Assembly: GCA_944324205.1 (NCBI GenBank)
Contig: CALUVK010000127.1
Coordinates: 1 to 5,085 of the forward strand
Direction: 5' to 3'
DNA from: Candidatus Gastranaerophilales bacterium
GTDB taxonomy: Bacteria > Cyanobacteriota > Vampirovibrionia > Gastranaerophilales > Gastranaerophilaceae
DNA: 5,085 nt
Positions 1 to 5,085 of the stretch are shown here, piece after piece (the first letter of the stretch is position 1; each line of letters begins with the position of its first letter). Made by a program: the position numbers and the translations under genes. Under the pieces are notes generated by a model. That model saw only the letters and a list, made by a program, of their open reading frames with translations. It had not been told where the DNA came from and ran no database searches.

Positions 1-216
1 AACAGGAATTTTGAGGAACAGTATCATACAGCATTACAGCAAGGTAAGGGTTTTAATATAATGGAGGCTCTGGGGCTTGTAATGCATTCAAGGAAGCTTG
101 ACAGTACAAATCCGGATTTATATAAAAAGGTTATGTACTATGCAGATTATTTGCGGGCGCCCGGAGCAAAATCGGAGCGCGAAGCAAATATTGCAGAACA
201 TTGTAGTATATCATAA
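1..216 (+). CDS. 3' end of an unrecognised gene (partial, 5' end outside window)
   Basis: Reading from base 1 in frame 1 there are 71 open codons ending in TAA at 214-216. The visible peptide starts NRNFEEQYHTALQQG and ends EREANIAEHCSIS. It is hydrophilic, rich in charged residues, Tyr and Ala, and looks helical, with no membrane segment or motif I recognise. An internal ATG at 61-63 could start a shorter protein, but the frame stays open to the window edge and has no convincing ribosome site before that ATG, so a gene entering from the left is more likely. It converges on the GH57 gene, with one base between the two stops. The call rests on the open frame, plausible codon use and the tight abutment. 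A chance open frame of this length in AT-rich DNA is possible but less likely. No function is assigned. Confidence 0.6.
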   Translation, partial: NRNFEEQYHTALQQGKGFNIMEALGLVMHSRKLDSTNPDLYKKVMYYADYLRAPGAKSEREANIAEHCSIS

Positions 217-217
217 A

Positions 218-2740
218 TTATTTCTTACTAACCAATGCTTTATTAAACATCTGTCTGTAGTAATCCATGTTAATATTAAGATCTTCACCGATTTCAAACA
301 GCATTGAAAGCAGGTCTCTATCTGCCTGACAGGTTATATTTTGGATTAATTCAGCAATATTTGCAACTATTTTTGAGAAATAATAGCTTTGAGCTTCTGC
401 AATATCAACTTTTATTTCAAGCTTCGCTATGCTGTCCAGAAGCTCTAATGTTGCATCCACCTGCTGCAGGTCTAAGGCATATGATAATCTGTTAATATTT
501 TGTGCAACTTTTTTGCTGAATATTCTGGCAGTCGGAGTCTTATCTATCTCAATACCAATTCTTTTGGCCTCAAAATTGATGTCGGAAGCCTGCTGGATAA
601 TATCAGTATCGAGAAATCCTCTCGAGTCTACAAAAAGGTCGTTAAACTGTTTTGTCAGAACATATTGTGCTGAAATCTTAAATTCTTTAGGTATTTCAAG
701 TCCCAGTGTCTGCATTTGATAGATTGAACCTTTGCCTTCGTTATACATTGATTCATATGTATTTGCAAACAGCTGTAAACGCCCTTTAAGCATAGTTTCA
801 AGTATCTTGCGTCTTTCTTCAATAAAGATATCCTTGAGTGTAAAATACTCTGCTCCGAAATATCCGTCGATTGTTCTTATAATTTCTGTAAGAGGTGACA
901 CAAGATAAGTTCTTACAAGTTCTTTTTGAATATTCTGGAAATCGTCATCCGTAGAATATTCCTTGATTGCGCATTGGAAATCTCCGCCGGAGAATTGAAG
1001 CAGTACAAATACCATATTTGATTTTTCAAGCGTAATTTTTGATTCTACCTCAATATGACCTGTAACAAGTTTTGAATTTCCTTTTGTAACGATTTTGTAA
1101 GCGTGTTTTTTTATCTTGTAGCAATAAACATTTTCTTCATCTTCAATATCCGCATAAAGTGAAGATATTGCCCACAGACTGACTATTTGTTTTGCCGTTA
1201 CAACGGAGGGTTTAACAAATTTTTCGTAAACATCTTTGCCTGTACCGAATTCCGGAATATTACTTTTTGCTTCCTTTAGGATATCAAGGAAAGGCGTTTC
1301 CAAATCCTTTTTCGTAAACGATTTTGCAAGCTGCATTACCCTTGCGGCGTATTTCATAATCTGCACGGTTTCAATACCTGAAATTTCGGAGAAGAACCAG
1401 CCGCAGCTTGTGTACATAAGCATTGCCTGTCTCTGGATTTCTAAAAGCTCCATTGCATGAACTTTTTGATCTTCTTCTAAATCCGGCAGAAAATATTCAT
1501 CCTGAAAATTCTTGACGCTTATATCGCTTCTGTCCATAATTACGCTGATATAATTTTCTCTTGCCTCAACAGGATTTTTAAAATATTTTTTACCCTGTTT
1601 CTTGTATAAAGCAGCCATTTCATCTCTTAAATAGTCAAGAGCGTCTCTAAGCGGCTTTCTCCATTTCTGGTTCCAGCCCGGATGTCCGCCTGTTGAACAT
1701 CCGCAATCTTCGCACCATCTTCCGACCCCGTGGAAACAGCTCCAGGAAGAAACCGGCTTAATTTCTACTTCCCAATTGCTCCTGTATTTTTCAAGATATT
1801 CGCCGTAATTTGTTACGGTAAATCCAGCATCTTTAACTTTAACTTTCATAGCGTAAGCAAGCGCCATATCACCAAACTTTGTATGGTGTCCGTAGCTTTC
1901 GCCGTCTGTTGCAATATGTACAAGCTGCGGATAATTTCTTAAATCCGAAATCCCGTCTTTCAGGCGGTTAACAAATTTGTTGCCGTCTGTTAAGAGTTCA
2001 TCAAATGCAACAGAACGTGAAATTGCACCATCGTAGAAGAACAGGTCAATATACTTGCCCGGTGCGGATTTAATATTGTATCTGTATGAACGTGCAGGGT
2101 CAATATTTCCCCAGCTTACGTCCTGCCAGGTGCTTTCGCCTTGTTTTCTTATTTTTTGTGCCTGATATGGAGAAAGTATGGTAAATTTTATGCCGTTTTC
2201 AACAAGAACCCGCAAAGTATCATCATCAACCGCAGTTTCCGCAAGCCAAATTCCTTCGGGTTTTCTGCCGAAGCGGTACTCAAAATCCTTAATACCCCAC
2301 TTAACCTGTGTCTGCTTGTCTCTTTCGTTTGCAAGAGGCATAATCATATGGTTATAAACCTGAGCGATTGCGTTTCCGTGCCCTGAATACATTCTTCTGG
2401 AGTTAATATCCGCTTTTATAATTCTTTCATAAGTAAGCGGAGCAAACTCTTCCATCCAGTATAAAAGCGTCGGACCGAAATTGTAGCTGATGTACTCGTA
2501 ATTGTTTACTACATTTAAGATTTCATTTTTAGAATTAACGATTTTGGATACGGAATTAGGATTGTAGCATTCTGCATTAATCCTCTCATTCCAGTCGTGG
2601 AAAGGCAGAGCGCTGTCTTGCTGCTCGATTGCTTCAAGCCAGGGGTTTTCTCTCGGCGGCTGGTAAAAATGCCCGTGCACCGTTAAAAATACCTTATTTT
2701 TATCTTTTTCTTCCTTTTTTGTATCCAATTTATCCGGCAT
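218..2740 (-). CDS. Glycoside hydrolase family 57 protein with C-terminal DUF3536 region
   Basis: The 840-residue protein has no signal peptide and is probably cytoplasmic. Its N-terminal half carries GH57 hallmarks: an HGHFYQPPRENPW block (residues 22-34; His/Gln-Pro region 1), YSGHGNAIAQVYNHMIMP (118-135), EGIWLAETAVD (162-172) and HIATDGESYGHH (275-286). By family analogy Glu168 in WLAE is the candidate nucleophile and Asp279 in TDGE the candidate acid/base, so it looks catalytically competent. GH57 enzymes are retaining enzymes acting mostly on alpha-glucans (amylases, 4-alpha-glucanotransferases, branching enzymes); the substrate here cannot be read from sequence. Residues 331-362 form a Cys/Trp/Gly-rich block (SSWSC, WCEDCGC, GGHPGWNQ), followed by CGWFFSEISGIE (446-457) and a long mostly helical C-terminal region matching DUF3536. 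Length is as expected for this architecture. The ATG at 2738-2740 is the first usable start: an in-frame TAA lies 9 bases upstream. It is the second gene of an operon, 5 bases after the preceding stop. Confidence 0.92.
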   Translation of the reverse strand: MPDKLDTKKEEKDKNKVFLTVHGHFYQPPRENPWLEAIEQQDSALPFHDWNERINAECYNPNSVSKIVNSKNEILNVVNNYEYISYNFGPTLLYWMEEFAPLTYERIIKADINSRRMYSGHGNAIAQVYNHMIMPLANERDKQTQVKWGIKDFEYRFGRKPEGIWLAETAVDDDTLRVLVENGIKFTILSPYQAQKIRKQGESTWQDVSWGNIDPARSYRYNIKSAPGKYIDLFFYDGAISRSVAFDELLTDGNKFVNRLKDGISDLRNYPQLVHIATDGESYGHHTKFGDMALAYAMKVKVKDAGFTVTNYGEYLEKYRSNWEVEIKPVSSWSCFHGVGRWCEDCGCSTGGHPGWNQKWRKPLRDALDYLRDEMAALYKKQGKKYFKNPVEARENYISVIMDRSDISVKNFQDEYFLPDLEEDQKVHAMELLEIQRQAMLMYTSCGWFFSEISGIETVQIMKYAARVMQLAKSFTKKDLETPFLDILKEAKSNIPEFGTGKDVYEKFVKPSVVTAKQIVSLWAISSLYADIEDEENVYCYKIKKHAYKIVTKGNSKLVTGHIEVESKITLEKSNMVFVLLQFSGGDFQCAIKEYSTDDDFQNIQKELVRTYLVSPLTEIIRTIDGYFGAEYFTLKDIFIEERRKILETMLKGRLQLFANTYESMYNEGKGSIYQMQTLGLEIPKEFKISAQYVLTKQFNDLFVDSRGFLDTDIIQQASDINFEAKRIGIEIDKTPTARIFSKKVAQNINRLSYALDLQQVDATLELLDSIAKLEIKVDIAEAQSYYFSKIVANIAELIQNITCQADRDLLSMLFEIGEDLNINMDYYRQMFNKALVSKK

Positions 2741-2745
2741 AATCT

Positions 2746-3255
2746 CTATTTAACTCCGTCTTTCTTTTCTTCAGGGGCTTTTTTCAGAATGGTTAACTGT
2801 TTAACATCAACCCAGGTATCACCTAAGGCATCAGAAAATACTACGCCCTTAATCTGAACTTCATCATCAGTTTTTAAATCAATAAACTTTTCGGCTTCAT
2901 CACGCTTAAGGAATAATTTCATTTCCGAAAGCGGAATGTCATGTATCGTATCATCGCGCTTAATCAAAAATGAGATATAATCGTCTGATGATTTAAACGC
3001 AGGTTTATAGTCTAAACCGAGAGTAGAAAACTTATCAAATTTAGCTTTCATAAGAACGGTTTTATTCAAATAGCTAGAAGGAGAGTTAACAACAGTAAGC
3101 GGAGCAACTTCGTAAACGGTTGATTTCTCTTGAACAGCCGCAGGTGCTGCAGCAGGCCGTGCATAAGCTTCTTCTATATAAACTGCACTGGTAGTCAAAA
3201 TTCCTGCACTTAAAACCACTAGCATTGCAGATTTGATGTACTTTATATATTTCAT
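2746..3255 (-). CDS. Exported small protein, possible OB-fold-like domain, function unknown
   Basis: The 169-residue protein begins with a clear Sec-type signal: basic MKYIKYIKS, a hydrophobic core at about residues 10-25, and an AYA cleavage site at 30-32. There is no lipobox Cys, so a soluble extracytoplasmic protein is expected. An Ala/Pro-rich linker (33-41) leads into a domain of about 110 residues (about 48-157). It contains VNSPSSYLNKTVLMKAKFDKFSTLGLDYKPAF, an alternating hydrophobic pattern, and DDEVQIKGVVFSDALGDTWVDVKQLTIL near the end. The pattern of 'component is placed, strand, tolerated-change, strand' resembles small beta-barrel (OB-like) periplasmic domains; this is inference and no known family is confirmed. 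The tail is Lys/Glu-rich. The start is supported by GAGGG (3264-3268, read on the minus strand) 8 bases before the ATG. It is the first gene of the operon with the GH57 gene, though that partner appears cytoplasmic. Confidence 0.85.
   Translation of the reverse strand: MKYIKYIKSAMLVVLSAGILTTSAVYIEEAYARPAAAPAAVQEKSTVYEVAPLTVVNSPSSYLNKTVLMKAKFDKFSTLGLDYKPAFKSSDDYISFLIKRDDTIHDIPLSEMKLFLKRDEAEKFIDLKTDDEVQIKGVVFSDALGDTWVDVKQLTILKKAPEEKKDGVK
2754..2757 (-). promoter_or_regulatory. Weak, long-spaced ribosome binding site of the GH57 gene
   Basis: Read on the minus strand, GGAG lies 13 bases before the GH57 ATG and inside the last codons of the upstream gene. The spacing is longer than optimal. With stop and start only 5 bases apart, re-initiation by ribosomes finishing the upstream gene probably contributes, so the two proteins would be translationally coupled. 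Confidence 0.45.
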
Positions 3256-3263
3256 AACTAATA

Positions 3264-3268
3264 CCCTC
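3264..3268 (-). promoter_or_regulatory. Shine-Dalgarno of the exported small protein gene
   Basis: Read on the minus strand the sequence is AAGAGGGTATTAGTTATG. GAGGG is 8 bases from the ATG, a near-ideal spacing. It fixes the start at 3253-3255, which also gives an intact signal peptide. Confidence 0.8.
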
Positions 3269-3280
3269 TTCTTTCTTTAC

Positions 3281-3309
3281 ATTGTAACATGCATTACGTT
3301 GATTGTAAA
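3281..3309 (-). promoter_or_regulatory. Sigma-70 type promoter for the exported protein-GH57 operon
   Basis: On the minus strand, TTTACA (3304-3309) is followed by a 17-base spacer and TACAAT (3281-3286). TGT immediately precedes the hexamer, giving an extended -10 (TGnTACAAT). Each hexamer has one mismatch to TTGACA/TATAAT. Transcription would begin near 3274, giving a leader of about 20 bases that carries the GAGGG ribosome site. The -35 box lies within the left arm of an inverted repeat, and the spacer contains a GTA-N8-TAC motif. Confidence 0.72.
3284..3297. promoter_or_regulatory. GTA-N8-TAC motif (NtcA/CRP-family-like half sites), tentative
   Basis: The sequence GTAACATGCATTAC matches GTA-N8-TAC, the core consensus bound by the cyanobacterial nitrogen regulator NtcA, a CRP-family protein. 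It lies between the -10 and -35 of the minus-strand promoter, a position where a bound protein would repress. The motif is short and can occur by chance in AT-rich DNA. No regulator gene is present in the window, so this is only a candidate. Confidence 0.25.
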
Positions 3310-3317
3310 TTTTACAA
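3303..3317. repeat. Perfect 7-1-7 inverted repeat, operator-like
   Basis: TTGTAAA (3303-3309), one central T, then TTTACAA (3311-3317) form a perfect palindrome in the middle of the divergent intergenic region. The left arm, read on the minus strand, contains the -35 box (TTTACA) of the operon promoter. The right arm offers TTTACA in the plus direction. A dimeric regulator binding here could control both directions. The one-base loop makes an RNA hairpin unlikely, so a DNA-binding site is the better reading. Confidence 0.5.
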
Positions 3318-3348
3318 CAGCTTGTTTCTAAAGATTATTTTTTATGAT
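3311..3348 (+). promoter_or_regulatory. Promoter region of the sigma factor-gcvPB unit (exact boxes uncertain)
   Basis: Two arrangements are possible. One is TTTACA (3311-3316), a 16-base spacer and GATTAT (3333-3338), giving a leader of about 16 bases. The other is TTGTTT (3322-3327), a 15-base spacer and TATGAT (3343-3348), giving a leader of about 6 bases. Neither is ideal, but both place the start of transcription within a few bases of the ATG at 3361, implying a very short or effectively leaderless message. Confidence 0.4.
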
Positions 3349-3360
3349 ATATTATAGTAT

Positions 3361-4002
3361 ATGCATAACTTGAATTCAATAAACAGAGAGCGGGAAGACA
3401 GGGCTAATCTTTCCCGGTATAAAGAATTAATCGAAACTATATCGAAGGTTGAATATAAAAAGTTTTCAAATCTCGGCTTGATAGAGCTTTCGGAAGTCAT
3501 TGCACTTGCAAATTACACAGTTTACTATCTTGTTAGTAATTCAAAAAACAAAGAACTATATAATACGGCATATCTTACAAAGGCAATAAAATGGGCGATA
3601 AGAAACGAAATGCGCCGCCGCTATAAGTGGTATGTTATGAAAAATCAGGAAACAGATGAGCAGGAACAGATTAAAGATGCTGTATATAAAACAATTTTAT
3701 CCGTAGAAGAGATGGCAGAAGGGGATAATCCTACTCAAATTAAGGACTCCAGAAGAACTCCCGAGGAGAAAGCGGAAATTGTAGAACTTAAAAACAGAAT
3801 TTGTGAGGCGATGAAAAAGCTTTCCCAGAGAGAACAGGATTTGATTGAAGCTAAATATTTTTATGATAAAAAATTAAAAGATATTTCTGTGGAGTTTAAT
3901 ATTTCACAATCAAGGATTTCAAGAATTATACAAAATGCTCTGGATAAGATAAAAAAAGATTTATTGAAACAGGAAGTAGTAGCTGATGAAAACAATATTT
4001 GA
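3361..4002 (+). CDS. Sigma-70 family RNA polymerase sigma factor (alternative type)
   Basis: This is a 213-residue protein predicted to bind core RNA polymerase and direct promoter recognition. A charged N-terminus (residues 9-24) leads into a region 2-like segment at about 36-92. That segment has a hydrophobic helix (LSEVIALANYTVYYLVS) and the basic stretch AYLTKAIKWAIRNEMRRRYKWY, typical of regions 2.2-2.4. An acidic, variable linker (about 95-140) follows. Region 4 (about 146-202) reads MKKLSQREQDLIEAKYFYDKKLKDISVEFNISQSRISRII in general form, with the helix-turn-helix at about 172-195. It is too short for a housekeeping factor and longer at the N-terminus than most ECF factors, so a group 3-like alternative factor fits best. 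The ATG at 3361 is the first in-frame start, since a TAG lies at 3355-3357, but no Shine-Dalgarno precedes it. Its 3' end overlaps gcvPB by 17 bases. No anti-sigma gene is visible beside it. Confidence 0.88.
   Translation: MHNLNSINREREDRANLSRYKELIETISKVEYKKFSNLGLIELSEVIALANYTVYYLVSNSKNKELYNTAYLTKAIKWAIRNEMRRRYKWYVMKNQETDEQEQIKDAVYKTILSVEEMAEGDNPTQIKDSRRTPEEKAEIVELKNRICEAMKKLSQREQDLIEAKYFYDKKLKDISVEFNISQSRISRIIQNALDKIKKDLLKQEVVADENNI
3971..3976 (+). promoter_or_regulatory. Ribosome binding site of gcvPB, inside the sigma gene
   Basis: AGGAAG lies 9 bases before the ATG at 3986-3988, within the last codons of the sigma gene. It supports this start and the 17-base overlap, and contrasts with the absence of such a site before the sigma gene itself. 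Confidence 0.7.
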
Positions 4003-5085
4003 AAAATCAACGGGAGCTAACGGTATCGGTGTTTGGGAAGGAAGTTTAGGAGATTTTTTACCGAAAGAAATGTTAAGAGAAGGTAAAATCGGGCTTCCTC
4101 AATTGAGCGAACTTGATGTAATGCGCCATTATAAAGAATTGAGCGACAAGAATTTCTGCGTAGAAAAAGGGTTTTATCCGCTTGGTTCCTGCACTATGAA
4201 ATATAACCCAAAGGTTAATGAACTTCTGGCTTCTCTTGAAGGGTTTACAAACCTACACCCGCTTCAAACAGATGAAGAGTCTCAAGGCGCATTGGAGCTT
4301 ATGTATAAACTTCAAGAAGCTTTAAAAAAGATTACCGGAATGGATGCAATAACCCTTCAGCCTGCTGCCGGCGCTCATGGCGAACTTACCGGCATGATGA
4401 TTGTTAAAAAGTATTTTGAAACCAGAGGCGAAAAAAACAGGAAAAAAGTTATTGTTCCGGACTCTGCTCACGGCACAAACCCTGCAAGTGCTAAAATGTG
4501 CGGCTTTGATATAGTGGAAGTTAAATCAAATGCAAAAGGACAGGTTGATATAGAGGCCTTGAAAGAGCTTCTGGATAAAGATGTTGCAGCTATTATGATG
4601 ACAAATCCCAATACTTTAGGGATTTTTGAAGAAAATGTTTTAGAGATTTCAAAACTGATGCACGAAAACGGATCTCTTCTTTATTATGACGGAGCAAACT
4701 TTAATGCGGTTATGGGCTGGACAAATCCGGCTCTTATGGGTTTTGATATAGTACACTTAAACCTGCATAAAACGTTTTCGACTCCCCACGGCGGCGGAGG
4801 CCCTGGAGCAGGCCCTGTCGGAGTAGTCGAATCTTTAAAAGAATTTTTGCCTGTCCCTATTATTGATTACGTTGGCGGGAAATATGTAAGAAACTATAAT
4901 CTTGCACATTCAATCGGCAAAGTAAGAAGTTTTTACGGTAACTTCGGGGTACTTGTAAGAGCTTATGCTTATATCCTTATGATGGGGAATAATTTAAAGC
5001 TTGCAAGTGCTGATGCTGTTTTGAATGCAAATTATCTGAAAGAAAAACTCAAAGGCGCTTATGATTTACCTTATGATGAGCCTTG
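3986..5085 (+). CDS. gcvPB: Glycine dehydrogenase (decarboxylating) subunit 2, 3' end outside window
   Basis: The 366 visible codons run open to the window edge; the family is usually about 480-500 residues, so about a quarter is missing. The product is the PLP-binding subunit of the P-protein of the glycine cleavage system. With subunit 1 (GcvPA) it decarboxylates glycine and passes the aminomethyl group to lipoyl-GcvH in the cytoplasm. Family marks are EGKIGLPQLSELDVMRHY (32-49), GFYPLGSCTMKYNPK (62-76), HPLQ (91-94), HGTNPASAKMCGF (162-174), YYDGAN (233-238) and NLHKTFSTPHGGGGPGAGP (259-277). Lys262 in the last motif is the expected PLP Schiff-base lysine, and Asp235 the likely contact to the cofactor ring nitrogen. 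The start at 3986 is set by a good ribosome site and matches the usual IFEKS N-terminus. gcvPA is not immediately upstream as it often is; a sigma factor is there instead. Confidence 0.95.
   Translation, partial: MKTIFEKSTGANGIGVWEGSLGDFLPKEMLREGKIGLPQLSELDVMRHYKELSDKNFCVEKGFYPLGSCTMKYNPKVNELLASLEGFTNLHPLQTDEESQGALELMYKLQEALKKITGMDAITLQPAAGAHGELTGMMIVKKYFETRGEKNRKKVIVPDSAHGTNPASAKMCGFDIVEVKSNAKGQVDIEALKELLDKDVAAIMMTNPNTLGIFEENVLEISKLMHENGSLLYYDGANFNAVMGWTNPALMGFDIVHLNLHKTFSTPHGGGGPGAGPVGVVESLKEFLPVPIIDYVGGKYVRNYNLAHSIGKVRSFYGNFGVLVRAYAYILMMGNNLKLASADAVLNANYLKEKLKGAYDLPYDEP

Noticed and set aside
98..307. Plus-strand open frame of 69 codons spanning the junction of the first two genes
   Set aside because: It overlaps both the frame 1 partial gene and the antisense end of the GH57 gene, has no ribosome site, and its peptide has no recognisable feature.
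304..2386. Several plus-strand open frames of 63-96 codons opposite the GH57 gene
   Set aside because: They are antisense shadows of a strongly supported 840-residue gene, with unstructured peptides and no ribosome sites.
3289..3294. ATGCAT palindrome as a separate operator
   Set aside because: A six-base palindrome is common by chance, and its centre is not aligned with the flanking GTA/TAC half sites.
3303..3317. The inverted repeat as a transcription terminator hairpin
   Set aside because: It is AT-rich with a one-base loop, has no G/C stem or T-run suited to termination, and sits between divergent genes where no terminator is expected.
3841..3867. Possible internal promoter for gcvPB in the sigma gene (TTGATT, 15-base spacer, TATGAT), mirroring the layout of the candidate boxes at 3322-3348
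   Set aside because: It lies in the conserved region 4 coding sequence, where codons explain the bases, and the spacer is short; two matching AT-rich hexamer pairs at the same distance can be chance.

Overview
The window is AT-rich, gene-dense bacterial DNA with standard-code genes and very short intergenic gaps. The gene mix is a GH57/DUF3536 protein, a small secreted protein, an unusual sigma-70-family factor and a two-subunit-type glycine decarboxylase (GcvPB). Together with base composition and sequence style, this suggests an anaerobic, possibly gut-associated bacterium. The sigma factor and the 169-residue protein resemble what I recall from Melainabacteria/Gastranaerophilales, the non-photosynthetic relatives of Cyanobacteria. 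That placement is inference from memory, not demonstrated by the sequence.

Layout, left to right. (1) Positions 1-216, plus strand, hold the 3' end of an unrecognised gene. It runs tail-to-tail into the next gene with a single base between the two stop codons. (2) Positions 218-3255, minus strand, hold a two-gene unit. It is transcribed from a well-formed promoter at about 3281-3309: first a 169-residue exported protein, then, five bases on, an 840-residue GH57 glycoside hydrolase with a C-terminal DUF3536 region. (3) Positions 3256-3360 are a 105-bp divergent regulatory region. It contains a perfect 7-1-7 inverted repeat whose two arms provide the -35 box of the minus-strand promoter and a possible -35 of a plus-strand promoter. 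It also contains a GTA-N8-TAC motif. (4) Positions 3361 to the window end, plus strand, hold a 213-residue sigma-70-family factor. Its 3' end overlaps by 17 bp the start of gcvPB, which runs off the window after 366 codons.

Functionally, the minus-strand unit points to alpha-glucan or other polysaccharide remodelling plus a cell-envelope protein of unknown role. The plus-strand unit links a transcription initiation factor to one-carbon/glycine metabolism by an overlapping start. The shared divergent control region is the most informative non-coding part of the window. I see no tRNA, rRNA, CRISPR array, insertion sequence, phage gene or clear intrinsic terminator, and nothing that must be a wholly new system. 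The oddities worth checking are the operator-like palindrome, the sigma start that lacks a Shine-Dalgarno sequence, and the sigma-gcvPB overlap.
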